64,000 nucleotides of DNA, taken from positions 106,658,821 to 106,722,820 of the forward strand of contig JBCFYV010009882.1 of NCBI GenBank assembly GCA_039000515.1, given 5' to 3'. Under the pieces are notes generated by a model. That model was given only the letters and a program-made list of their open reading frames with translations. It had not been told where the DNA came from and searched no databases. This DNA comes from Timema cristinae. Its lineage: Eukaryota > Arthropoda > Insecta > Phasmatodea > Timematidae. Position 1 is the stretch's first letter, and each line of letters begins with the position of its first letter. A program made the translations under genes and the position numbers. Shown in pieces: positions 38,353 through 50,486 of this stretch.

Positions 38353-40020
38353 ACACAAACACAGCCTCTTGTTATCACAATAAACTCCTCACATAGGCCT
38401 ATACGATTTATAGAAAGTTCCTCAGATTTTTTTTAACCAATTTCAAAAATCATGTTATTCGTAAACTATCCTAAATTTTTTTAATTTGTAAAAATAAAAA
38501 CATATTAGGGTCTACTATTACTCATAAAAAGCAATTCCCATTTATCCATTTTGAACTAAATTTTCAAGGTTATTTTAGATTTTTTTAAATTTTCTAACAG
38601 ATGTCGTAAGTAAACTACCTTTAAATTAAGTCATTTGAATCCTCGCTTCTCCTATCTAGTAGAAGAAGTGACAATTACAAACAAAGTTAAATAAGTAAGA
38701 TTTGGGAGGGATTAGTCATAAGAGAAATATACAAGTATAACAAATATGTTTATTTAAATGTAAACAAGATAAATAGAATTACAAGCGTTTTAAATAGATT
38801 TGAGGTCAAACAGTCCATAGTTATAAAAGATAACTTTCTTCACTTACCATAGTCGTATACTTCCCTTAAGGCAGGAATGTAAATAAGCACTTTGCTGACT
38901 AGGAGCTAGTAGTAAGATTGAACATATAGTTTAGTTTAGTAACTCTAGAAATAAGGATCAATGCTCATTCTCATACGAAGGAGCGTCTCGCCTCAACCTA
39001 GCGGCAACAAATAATAATATATGGTTAAGCCACAATATTTAAAGACAATCCAGCCTAGCTAATCCCAGACTAAAACATTAAAGTTCTCTTCAGGAATAAT
39101 AGTGAAATTATAGTGAATGATAACAAAGGGTATTAAATCCTAATTTTATAGAGTTATTATGTGGATATTTATATATATATATAAGTTAGCTAGCTTGAGA
39201 AAACTCCTTTGAGAGTTACATAAACCATAGAACAATCCCCTTGAAGAGGGACCAACATTTTACAAACAGCAAATGGCAAGCAACCAGCCATCTACATGGT
39301 TAAAATACTATGGCCGGTCAATTCCTAATAGGTACTGCCTGGACATTCAATAGTATATATTTTATATTTCCACCCATTACTAGGGTACTCAATAAATAGT
39401 ACAAACAATATTAGTATAACTTGATACAAACGACGCCTACAGGGGCCGGAGACAAAACACTATCCCCGCGGGCCACTATTATAAACTAGTAGTACTCCCA
39501 CAGGTTGCGCACCGTAAATAGATACACTAAAAGAGACAAAAGTGACTGCTATCTGTCACTGACCTAACTAAATCATTGAAGTAAACTTTAGATAACCTGA
39601 TTTCCGCCTTAAATAGATCCTAAACATGGTCACATCGCTTAGAGAGTCATTATTATTCCCTAATGTATAAAACTATGTCTTAAGGACTTAGAAAAGAAGT
39701 CAGACACACTGCCATTGTAAATAAAGACGTATGGACCATGATACATAGAGCATTAAGCCCTTGAATCTAAACTACGCCATATGGGCATAGGAAAATAATG
39801 TCAGACATTCTGATACAAAAACTATGTCTGAGGTACATAGAAAACATAATGTTTAGAATCTAATCAGGATTCTAAAGTGTAGATACTTAAAGTCTCAGAA
39901 GAGGCTTCCTCTACGACAGGGCACTGAGACTGACGCCTGACACATCATAGTCACTAGTGGATTCTTCGGTGATGTAGATTTACGTCTTAGTTTTTACTCC
40001 GTTGAATTTATACATTGGAA
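38353..40020. other. AT-rich intergenic sequence, no gene recognised
   Basis: No coding sequence or known repeat is recognised. Confidence 0.4.
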
Positions 40021-40340
40021 TATAATATGATCGCAATCGCAATCACAATCACAATCACAATGGCATGCTCTGATGCTTCCTGAAGGGGAGCACGAGAGCA
40101 AGTTCCAACTCGTACCGACCAATTGGTCACACCGTGTGGTTCGCAAAAATTAAAGACGGGTTGTCGAGTTTCGCGAAGTTCTGGAACAAAGAAACAAAGA
40201 GAACATATTATTAGTTATAGTGAGGGGGAAATAGTTTTGGGGAACAGAAAATGGGTTTTTAGAGTTACGTGCGGAGACAATACTCTATGGGGGGGGGGGG
40301 ATGGGTGAGAGCCTCCCAAACCACTGTTGACACATCTCGC

Positions 40341-42588
40341 TTATCCGAGCAGGGCTTTGGGATGTCGATGACACCCACCAGGGTCGATGACGTAGTTCCC
40401 AAGCCCCTGGATAAGAAGATTGGTGGCACTGGGAAGTCTGTCGTAGAAGGACTGAACCAGACTCCGGAAGTGGTCCTTGATGGTAGGCATATCCAGGCCG
40501 CGATGCAGAGTATCATTCCGGACATACAAAGGTGCGCCCACAATGACCCTCAGACACACGCTCTGGAACGCCTGCATCCTCCTCATTAAAGTATCCACCA
40601 GGTGGCCCCAAGTGGGACATGCATAGTCGAGGATCGGTCTGAGCAACTGCTTGTACAGCGTCAGACCGTTCCTTGTAGATAGGGTGCTACGCCTGTTAAG
40701 CAGTGGGCCTAGGATTCCCAGCCTTTGCCTCGCCTTGTTGAGTCTTTCGTTACAGTGTCGTTTCCAGGTCAGTTTGATGTCCAGCGTAAGTCCCAGGTAC
40801 TTAACACTGTCCGCCCATCTGATCTGTTCTCCGAACAGGCGAAGTGAGGCCGGCCTGTAGTACTTTCTTTTCCATGTGAAGAGCATTGCAGTGCTCTTAT
40901 CCACGTTAATACTTGACCTCCAGGTGGTCAGCCACCACTCCAACTGCGTCAGGTGCGTCTGGAGTTGCCTCTCCACCAGCTGCCCTCGCCACGACTCCGC
41001 TACTAGAGCCGTGTCGTCCGCATACAGAGCCAACTGGGTGCCTGGGGATTTTGGAATGTCGTTCACATAGAGACTGAAGAGCAGCGGGCCCTCCATGGAA
41101 CCCTGCGGCACTCCAGCCCGGATGATTCTGACTTGGGAGGTGGCGTTCCCAAAGGTAGTTAAGAAGGTGCGGTGGGATAGATAAGATTGAACAACCTTAA
41201 CTAGGTAGAAGGGTAGGTTCAGGGAGAGGAGTTTGAAAAGGAGACCTTAGTTCCAAACACGGTCGAAGGCCTTTGCCACGTCGAGAATGACAGCACCAAT
41301 CAGCCTGTTGATGTAAAGTTCCTCGTAACCTGCTCCACGAGTCGGACGAGTTGGTGAGACGTAGCGTGTCCCGCCCGAAAGCCAAACTGCTCGTCCATCA
41401 AGATGCCCGCCTCGCGAACATGTCGGGTCAGTCTTGTCAGTAGTAGTATCTCGAACAACTTGCCTAGACAGTCAAGCAAGCTTATTGGTCGGTAAGATGA
41501 AGCTAGGGCCGGGTCCTTACCCGGTTTATGAAAGCAGAGGACTTTGGCGTGCTTCCAGAGCTCGGAGAAGTGACTCAGGCACAGGATGGCGTTGAATAAC
41601 TCCACGAGGAAGTTTATAATAATATTTAGCACCGCGTCTTACTACCCGTTCGAGCTATACGCTTTTAGTACTAATTACACTAATGGATGAGGAATTGGGA
41701 AGGTTGAATTAGAGGAAGTGAATCCACATTTGCGTGGAGGGAGAGTGGAAAACCGTTTAGGGAAAACCACCCCAGTTCACCCGACCGAGATTCGAACCTC
41801 GATCTCCCCGTCCTCAGCAGTCGAGTTTTACACGACAAGCGCGTTAGCCAACTACGCCACCGAGGCGGGTCACGAGGAAGTTAATCGCCTCCAAGGGCAG
41901 CTTTCCGAGGACCGCGTTATTGATACCGTTGGGTCCGGGGGCCTTGTTTAGTCCTAGAGCGGCTATCGCCCGCGACATTTCTGTTACCTCCATGGGTTCG
42001 GGTTCATACAAGGGCCTGTACAAGACCTTACTGATGACATGAGCCACGTGCGCAACGTGCACCGGGTCTGACGGGTTGTCCGACGGTAAAAATTGCGCCT
42101 CTAAATGCTCAGCGAGAGCATCGGCCTTCTCCTGGTTGGAGATGGCCATCCCGTTACGACCAACAATAGGTGGCCTTGGTTGTGGGGACCCGCATCAAGT
42201 TCCTCGTCTTGTGTCACAGGGACCTGTCCTGAACGCACATCCTCTCAATCTTGTCCTCCCAGACACTGTTCCGGTATTCTCGGACCATCACCCGAACCGC
42301 ATGGACTTTGCGGCTCCAGTTGGCCTTGTCCACCGGGTTCCTCGAGATTTGCCAAGCTTTCCTCAGCCGATTTTCCTTTCGGACATTCCTGAGGATAGAA
42401 TCGGGCAAATAAGCCTGTGGTTCCCTCTTAGGACGGTGCCTCGTCGTCGAAGCTTCGAGCGACCATTTGATGGTGGAAGTTATGAACTTCGCACCGCGAT
42501 CGATTTCCACTGCTGTTCGAAAGGTAAGGGCGGGTCCCAACCTCTGTCACAACACATTCGTAAACCTGTCCCAGTCAGTGCGCTTTAG
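40341..42588 (-). pseudogene. Outer LINE ORF2, reverse transcriptase part
   Basis: The frame at 40341-41111 holds the RT core MPQGSMEGPLLFSLYVNDIP, the catalytic LALYADDTALVAES and the C-terminus up to HPKALLG. Upstream pieces at 41300-41614 (PGKDPALASSYRPISLLD, DEQFGFRAGHATSHQL), 41871-42149 ([19 protein letters not shown]) and 42214-42540 complete the RT N-terminus. Frameshifts separate the pieces, and the family B SINE splits the fingers region. The inner LINE at 48219-51474 is a close relative and serves as a guide for alignment. Confidence 0.85.
41615..41870 (-). mobile_element. SINE family B, full length, with 12-bp TSD, inside the LINE
   Basis: The head at the right end reads, on the minus strand, gacccgcctcggtggcgtag ttggctaacgcgct (A box tggcgtagttgg) with B box gaggttcgaatctcgg; the tail at the left ends tagtaagacgcggtgctaaa tattat. 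The direct repeat cacgaggaagtt is at 41603-41614 and 41871-41882. It is the only complete family B copy in the window. Confidence 0.95.
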
Positions 42589-43201
42589 GTCGGGTATTTC
42601 GGGGGGTCTATAAAGGACACCGCGCGTTCCAGTTTAACAAGAACGGGGATGTGATCCGAGTTTAGCTCAGCTAGAGACCTCAGCACTAACCGCCCCTGAC
42701 CCTCTGGAGACAACGAAGTCTAGGACGTCCGGGAAACTAATGGGATTGATAGGGAAATGGATAGGGTGGGAGGGCCGGAATCCATTAGACCGTGTAGATC
42801 TATGAAGTCGCGGAGCAATCCGCCACGAACGCACATAATCCTAGAACCCCATGAAGGGTGCTTAGTAGGGGTGTGCGAAGTCCACTTTTTAGGTTCGAAT
42901 CGAAGTCGAGTCGAATATGTGAAATATTCTCGAAGCCGAATCGAAGTTCGAATATTTTTCTATTTTATTTTGAGTAAAACTATTAATATATTGTTATTAA
43001 ATATAGGTATTTATCTAGCATCAAACTGAATATTATAGGCTATTTATTGTTTCTAGCACTAATATTTGTAGCTTATTGCCAACTTGATAATGTTAATCAC
43101 TTTACCTCTATGCAAAAAAAAACACCTTTTTATTTTATACTTAGCAGGTAGGTAAAAAATATATTTCTTTGAGTTTAGTTTTATTATGCTTTATTGAAGT
43201 C

Positions 43202-45882
43202 TTACTTATTCTTTTTAAGATTGCTATGGAGGAAGGTAAGCTGTTGTACATGTTCAGGGAGTAAACACTCTCGTCGGGCTATAACAACATTTCCTGCTGA
43301 TGAGAATGGTCTCTCACTACTGACTTGCGTAGCAGGAATACCAAGATATTTAAGCGCAACCTTAGCGACATTTGGGAATTTACTACACCCTTCTTGCTTC
43401 CACCAATGGTAAGGGTTTGTGGATCTATTCACCCTAGGCTCAGATAAATACTTTTCAACTTCTTCAGAAATATTCATCTCTTTTCTCTCGTTTGGTAGAG
43501 AATCGAAGAATGACCACAGTCCAGAGTTTGAAATTTATGGTTCTGGCTCATCAGCTGTTGAATCCATTTCTTCAAAATCACGGTATAGTTCGTTTCTTAA
43601 AGCAGTTGACAAATTTGCTGAAGCAACAATATTATTGATAACTACACCTTTGAATCTTGGGTCCGTTAACATAGCTAAGCGAAATATTTCATCCTCTTCA
43701 TGCAACGGAAATCTAGACTTAAGTGTCTTTAAAAGGCTTCTCGCAAATGTCATACCTTCTTCTTGCCTTTGTATGCGAGAGTTTAAATGGGAACTCAGAC
43801 AGTGTAGGATGGGTATGACCATCGAAGAGGTTGGATATGAATCGCCACTTATTTCCTTTGTGGCTTGAGCAAGTGGCTCAAGAACTTCCAACACACCCTT
43901 TGCTTGAGCCCAATCTGCATTTGTCAGCGGTTCAATATTGTGTTCAGACTGTGCTAGTTCAGCAGCGATGGGGCCCTTCATTTCAACAAGCCGCTGAAGC
44001 ATGCAATACTCACTACTCCAGCGAGTCTCCACATACTGAATAAGCTCCAGCTGGGGTACCTGCATTCTCTCTTGCAGACTATGAAGGCGTTCCCGTGCTT
44101 GAGAGCTACGCCTGTAATGACCCACAATATTTTTTGCCTTCTGTAACAGCTTCTTGACACCAGGACACTCAGATTTGGAATCGTCAACAGCTAACTGTAG
44201 AGAATGTGCAAAGCAAGGACGGGCTTTGTCACCAAATAGTGTTTTGGCAGCAGAGCGGAAATTGGGTGCATTATCGGTAATGCAGTAAATTGGGATTGTC
44301 ATGTCCTCCAGTGAAATGCCCCAATTAACAACACATTGCTCAAGTCTAGATTTTATGTTGGCTTTAGAATGACTTTCATTCATTGGAATGATTTCCATAG
44401 TGAATGTCTTGTAGTCATATTTGTCATTCAGATAATGACAAGTTAGACTGACATAGCTGTCTGTGGCACGAGATGTCCAGCCATCAGATGTGAGGGTTAG
44501 TGCCTGTACAAATGGGAGATCTTGAAGAAACTCTGTTTTGAGACGATCCCGAGTCTCTTGGTAGAGCACTGATACATAATTCCGAGAGAACGTAGTTCGT
44601 GCAGGAATCTTGTAGTTGGGAGCAAAATGTTTAACCAATTCAACAAAGCCCTCCTCCTCAACAAAGCTGTATGGTAAAAGTCCTTTCACAAGCATATTTG
44701 TAATCTTGTTAGTGGTGGTTTGAGCATACGGGTGTGATGAGACCATCTTTTCTCTACTAAGCATAGTCTGGATGTTTTGTTGTACTGTCCTATCTTTTCT
44801 AGGAGCAGGTGCGGGCAGATCCTTCTTGTTGTTTTCATCTAAAAATTCTTTGTATTTGCCTGGGTGTTTTTGGAGGTGGTTAAGAAGTGTCTTGGTTGTG
44901 CCTGCCAAAAAAAAAAATTAATTTAAGGGGGATTTAAAATTTAATATTGTGGTAAGTAAATGGAAATCTAGCAGGAATTTAGTAAATGTGATAGGCCTAT
45001 TACATTGCCTAAAGTCTTGCCATATTCCCATTAAAGCATGGGATAAAATAGGCCTAACTTTATTTTTAGTAGGCCCCTACTGCTTCATGGCACGTTAGGT
45101 TATAATATGCATTTGTACTAATTGCGCTAATGTTTTAGAGATGAGTAAAGTTGAATTTAGATTAAATATAGCGTACCTGTAGGGCTACTGCGTGAGAGGA
45201 ACCATTTAGAAAAATACCACCCTCAGTACACCAAACCAGGATTCAATCCCCTATTTTAGAGTCACCATTTTAGTCTAAGGTAAGCGTGATAACTTAAATA
45301 AAAAGTCTAAAACCTCTATCGTACCCCAATCGACTTGGCTTATAATAGGCCTAGACCCAGTGGCGGATCCATCTACTATCTCACGAACCAGATATCTTAT
45401 TAATTTTTATTGTTGTTCTGTGAGAGTTCCCGTAACCCCCTCATGAAATTCGAGAGGATCCACACCTTTCTTCTCAAAATTTCGTGCCCCCCCCTCACGA
45501 AAATTTGCCCATGAGCATAAGCGGATTTAAGGGAAGCACATGCCCTCCACAATGGGCAATAACATACACTAGGCCTCAAGGGCGCCCATATGATAATTAC
45601 AGGAAACATTATTTAAAAGTAAAATATATTAGGAAAATAAGCCACTTACAAAAATTGTTGCACATAATTTATAGGCCTAATACAAAACTTAGGCTGGTCT
45701 ACAAATTTTCAATCAAATACAGTAATACAGAAAACGGCCAACTAACCTGATGGAGTCTTGAAGTTCTTTCGGCATATTCGACATTCAGCCGACTTTTTAT
45801 CAATATTTTTACTAAAAAAATTCCACACAGTACTTCTTTGCCGATTAGTATTTGTACAATCACCACTGGTTTCACCCTGCAT
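43202..45882 (-). pseudogene. hAT transposase (ZBED-like), two exons, one premature stop
   Basis: Cut-and-paste transposase acting on the hAT ends around it. Exon 1 (45747-45882) starts MQGETSGDC and carries the first half of a BED zinc finger, CRICRKNF; exon 2 starts at 44901 (acceptor ttttttttttggcag) and completes it with TLLNHLQKHPGKY, giving a C-x2-C...H-x4-H finger. Then come the RNase H-like core with LTSDGWTSRATDSYVSLTCH and YCITDNAPNFRSAAKTLF, and the C-terminal dimerisation region with NPYHWWKQEG and TQVSSERPFSSAGNVV. The frame would be 611 codons; a single TAA at 43535-43537 (codon 501) breaks it just before the dimerisation region, and the frame stays open beyond. No other defect is visible. 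Confidence 0.93.
45110..45265 (-). mobile_element. Old family B-like SINE inside the hAT intron
   Basis: tgcgctaatgttttagagat, ggaaccatttagaaaaatac cac and the degenerate B box caggattcaatccc follow the family B layout in reverse. Divergence is high, so the assignment is tentative. Confidence 0.45.
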
Positions 45883-47105
45883 ACTGTTAAATTAATTGTT
45901 CACACACGAGGTACGACTCAATCAAATAGACGCTCAAAAAACACGTGATCTACGTTCTAGAAAATAATATATCCTTTTATTTTTTAAAGAAAATATATAA
46001 TATTTTAAGTTATTAACAGCAATTATCATCTATAGTGTTGACGTTAAGTTTTTTTAGTATAATTATTAGGCACGTAGTGTTCCTTACTCACGCATGCGCT
46101 CGGCTATCGCTCATCTCTGGCTATATCTATATACTCGAGCCGCGCACGCGCTCAACTATCGCTCAACTCTGTCGATATCCATATACTCGCACAGACAGGA
46201 GTTTTGGTCATGTAGTAATTAAACAACTAAAATGTCTGCTTGCGCATATGAATTCAAAATTATTACAAAATATTTTTAATAACTAAGAAATACTTTAATA
46301 AAAGTTTAAACTGGCCGAAAATTTTAAAAATATTACTTCTATTATTTATTTTATCTACACTTTCAGTTGTTACTAATGAATGTTTATCAATACGGTATGA
46401 TCATAATGTAATGGCCGTCTTGAAAATCACAAGTTAAGGAATTTTATCAGTTGCCCATAATAATAAAAATATTTTTTAATTCTTAAGGTACCGTACTTTG
46501 GTTTAACTCTTGTTGAAACCAGACTGTAAGTAAATCATTATCAAGGCTTCGAATGGACCGAAGCTTCGAACGGCAGCCGAAGCCAAACATAGGTTCGAAT
46601 CGAATACGAAGTACCCTGAGATTCGATTCGGCTTCGAATTTTTCGAAGCTTCGCACACCCCTAGTGCTTAGTATTGAAGTCACCACCGATTAAAACAGGC
46701 ATGGTACCTCGAATTAGCACCTCCATGTCAGCACTCGTAGCCCGGTCAAACCGGCGGTATGGACGGAAGTAGATTGAAATTAGTCGCACTGGGCCCGTCA
46801 AGGTCACCAGTTGGATAGCCGATGCTTCCTTGTGTTGGAGGGGAGGAAGTGAGATGACATGATGGCCAAGGCCTCTTCAGACAAGGACCGCCATCTCGCC
46901 CTTTCCCACAGCCCCCGCTTGGTCACTCCGATAGCAGATAAACTCTGCTAACGAGAACCTCATAGCGGAGCGCAAGTGTGTTTCTCCCAACAGCATTACG
47001 TGGACACGATGCTTTGCCAGGAAACTTTCAAGCCCAGCCTTCTTCCTCGCGACTCCGTTAGCGTTTCAGAGTGTGACCGTGAGCTCCTTCAGCACTGGTG
47101 GTCCT

Positions 47106-48208
47106 CTATTCGGGAGTATTGCCACGAGAGACCAGGTAGAAGATTATGTGCTCCATGACCCGCTGGCCACGGTTACTCCTCAGAGACTCCTGGACCTTCC
47201 TCAAGAGAATCGATGAAAAGTCCCATGGGGCCAGTCTCGGAATACCTTTGAGTAGCTCAATGCAAAGTTTGAGCTTTGAGGTATCATCCTTAGGGGTAGG
47301 TGTAGGAAATGGGTCGGGTATGGGGGGGGGGGCAGAAGTGGCAAGGGTAGGAGTTGGTAGTGGTAGGAAAGGTTTGTAAGGGTGCAAAGGGGTAAGGATA
47401 GAGGTGTGGGGTGCGGAAGTGAAGGGGGTTGGGATAGAGAGAGGAGTGGTCTTGGGCGGGCTCTCGATTGAAAGGGAAGAACCGGATGCCTCCGGTTCAG
47501 GTAGGGTGGCTTTGGCAAGTGCCTCGACCTGAGGCGGAGGGGTTGGTCTCCCTGACAGGACACTGGCGAAAGTTTGCATCAGCAGCTTTGGTGTTGGAGC
47601 TGGAGTCACTGTCGCCCTCCGTCCCGCAACGTGCCCCGAGGGCTTCTGGCCTTCACTTAGCCCATCCGTCCTCCCTTCTTGACCCTTGGAGGCTCACAAA
47701 TTCTCTGCCACCCACAAGGACCTGTACGTGGTACAGCCCCGCCTCGCCGAGGAATGGGCTCCTGAGCAGTGCAGGCACTTCGGGGGAGATGGTCTTTCCT
47801 CCGGGCACCCGCCCTCTCGTGGTCACTACCACAGAACCCACACCTAGGATTAGCGCGTCAATCCCTCCGCACATGCTCAAACCGGAAACAGTTTTTGCAC
47901 TGAACCGGGCCGCCCGGAGAGTTGTACTTCTCCACCCTGACGCGGAGCCCGCACAGGACTGATATGGAGTACAGCCTTGCGGTGTGCTCCCCGGGCGTCA
48001 GAGACAACTAAGTTCGGCAACCGCTGCCTTTCTTCAGTATTATGATCCTACTTCCATTGGGAGAGAATTTGGGTGATGGATTTCACGGGGAAACCCATCT
48101 CAACCTGCTCTTACTGGATGTTGTCAGGGTTTTTCCGGGTCAGGAGTCCCTTCACCACGACCCTGACCAGTCGCTCCCATCCCAGCTCGTAGGACCAATG
48201 CTGGATCC
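47106..48208 (-). pseudogene. Outer LINE ORF1 (gag-like), central and C-terminal parts
   Basis: From N to C on the minus strand: ERLVRVVVKGLL (48111-48320 frame), GFPVKSITQILSQWK near 48080, a gag-like RVEKYNSPGGPVQCKNCFRF with a degenerate zinc knuckle near 47900, a second degenerate knuckle CGFCGSDH, then a long Pro/Thr-rich linker at 47250-47500 and the C-terminus SILLRKVQESLRSNRGQRVM. Stops interrupt it several times. The N-terminal part continues past the inner LINE at 51475-51634. Confidence 0.7.
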
Positions 48209-48519
48209 CCAAATATGACACAGACACAGACAAAAGGCATGCTCCGATGTTTCCAGAAGGGGAGCACGAGAGCAAGCTCCAACACGTACCGACCAATTGG
48301 TCACACCGTGTGGTTCGCAAAAAATTAAAAACGGGTTGTCGCGTTTCGCGAAGTTCTGGAACAAAGAAACAGAGATTACATAATATTAGTAATATTGGGG
48401 GTAAAAAGGGGGGTAAGAAATTGAGAAACCGACTAAGGGTTTTTTAGAGTTACGTGCGGAGACACTACTCTATGGGGGTCTGGGTGAGAGCCTCCCAAAC
48501 CACCGTTGACACATCTCGC

Positions 48520-50457
48520 TTATCCGAGTAGGGCTTTGGGACGTCGATGACACCCACCAGGGTCGATGACGTAGTTCCCAAGCCCCTGGATAAGAAGATT
48601 GGTGGCACCGGGAAGTCTGGGGTAGAAGGACTGCGCCAGTTTCCGGAAGTGGTCCTTGATGGTAGGCATATCCAGGTCACGATGAAGAGTCTCATTCCGG
48701 ACATACAAAGGTGCGCCCACAATGATCCTCAGACATACGCTCTGGAACGCCTATATCCTCCTCATATACGTGTCCGCCAAGTGACCCCAAGCATGGTCGA
48801 GGATCGTCCTGAGCAGCTGCTTGTACAGCGTCAGACCGTTCCTTGTAGACAGGGCGCTACGCCTGTTAAGCAGTGGGCCTAGGACTCCCAGCCTTTGCCT
48901 CGCCTTGTTGAGTCTTTCGTTACAGTGTCGTCTACAGGTCAGTTTTGTGTCCAGCGTAAGTTCCAGGTACTTAACACTGTCCGCCCATCTGATCTGTTCT
49001 CCGAACAGCTGTAGTGGGGCCGGCCTGTAGTACTTTCTTTTCCATGTGAAGAGCATTGCAGTGCTCTTATCCACGTTAATACTTGTTCTCCAGGTAGTCA
49101 GCCACCCCTCCAACTGCGTCAGGTGCGTCTGGAGTCGCCTCTCCACCAGCTGCCCTCGCCACGACTCCGCTACTAGAGCCGTATCGTCCGCATACAGAGC
49201 CAACTGGGTGCCTGGGGATTTTGGAATGTCGTTCACATAGAGACTGAAGAGCAGCGGGCCCTCCATGGAACCCTGCGGCACTCCAGCCCGGATGATTCTG
49301 ACTTGGGAGGTGGCGTTCCCAAAGTTAGGGGAAAAGGTGCGATGGGAAATATAAGATTGAACAACCTTAACTAGGTAGAAGGGCAGGTTCAGGGAGAGGA
49401 GTTTGAAAAGAAGACCCTCGTGCCAAACACGGTCGAAGGCCTTTGCCACGTCAAGAAAGACAGCACCAGTCAGCCTGTTGATGTTGAAGTTCCTCGTAAC
49501 CTGCTCCACGAGCCGGAAAAGTTGATGAGACGTAGCGTGTCCCGCCCGAAAGCCGAACTGCTCGTCCACCAAGATGCCCCCCTCGCGCACATGTCGGGTC
49601 AGTCTTGTCAGTATTAGTCTCTCGAACAACTTGCCCAGAAAGTCGAGCAAGCTGATCGGTCGGTAGGACGAAGCTAGGGTCGGGTCCTTACCCGGTTTAT
49701 GAAAGCAGAGGACGTTGGCATGCTTCCAGAGCTCGGGGAAGTGACTCAGGAACAGGACGGGGTTGAATAAATCCACGAGGAAGTTAATCGCCTCCAAGGG
49801 CAGCTTTCTGAGGACCGCGTTACTGATACCGTCGGATCCGGGGGCCTTGTTTTGTCTTAGAGCGGCTATCGCCCGTGACATTTCTGTCACCTCCGTGGGT
49901 TCAGGTTCATCCAAGGGTCTGTACGAGACCGCACTGATGACCTGCGCCACGTGCGCAACGTTCACCGGGTCTGACGGGTTGTCAGTCGGTACAAATTGCG
50001 CCTCTAAGTGCTCAGCGAGAGGATAGGCCTTCTCCTGGTCGGAGTTGGCCACCCCGTTGCGACTCACAATAGGCGGCCTTGGTGCGGGGACCCGCATCAA
50101 GTTCCTCGTCATTTGCCACAAGGACCTGTCCTGCACGCACAGGCTCTCAATCTTGTCCTCCCAGACACTGTTCCGGTATTCTCGAACCATCACCCGAACC
50201 GCATGGACTTTGCGGCTCCAGTTGGCCTTGTCTACCGGGTCCCTCGAGATTTGCCAAGCCTTCCTCAGCCGATTTTTCTCCCGGACGTGCCTGAGGATAG
50301 AATCGGGCAAAGAAGCCTGTGGCATCCTCTTAGGACGGTGCCTCGGCGTCGAAGCTTCAAGCGACTCCTTGATGGCGGAAGTTATGAACTCCGCACCGCG
50401 ATCGATTTCTGCTGCTGTTCGAAAGGTAGGGGTGGGTCCCAACCTCTCTCTCAACAC
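48520..50457 (-). pseudogene. Inner LINE ORF2, reverse transcriptase domain, one internal stop
   Basis: Reverse transcribes the element RNA at the nicked target. Seen: PGKDPTLASSYRPISLLDFL, DEQFGFRAGHATSHQL, motif A AVFLDVAKAFDRVWHEG, motif B AGVPQGSMEGPLLFSLYVND, catalytic YADD in LALYADDTALVAES, and the thumb region up to HRRPKALLG. A TAG at 48751-48753 replaces the CAG (Gln) still present in the outer copy (MRRMQAFQSV), cutting off the last 77 residues. A frameshift and a TAG (TGG in the outer copy) near 50470 separate it from the endonuclease part. No RNase H domain follows, in line with the Jockey clade. Confidence 0.93.
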
Positions 50458-50486
50458 ATTCGTAAACCTGTCCTAGTCAGTGCGCT

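Larger units (their letters stand above)
42866..46663 (-). mobile_element. hAT DNA transposon, 3.8 kb, nearly intact, inside the LINE
   Basis: The ends are perfect 15-bp inverted repeats (taggggtgtgcgaag), flanked by the 8-bp target duplication gtgcttag at 42858-42865 and 46664-46671; eight bases is the hAT signature. Several ttcgaa / cttcgaa motifs fill the 100 bases next to each end, as expected for subterminal transposase-binding repeats. One transposase gene runs on the minus strand. The first intron holds an old SINE-like segment. Confidence 0.97.

Noticed and set aside
41718..41951. Open frame across the SINE/LINE junction
   Set aside because: It starts within the SINE and ends in the LINE antisense strand; a junction artefact.
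45484..45750. Plus-strand frame in the hAT element
   Set aside because: It overlaps the transposase exon 1 and intron on the other strand and has no domain.
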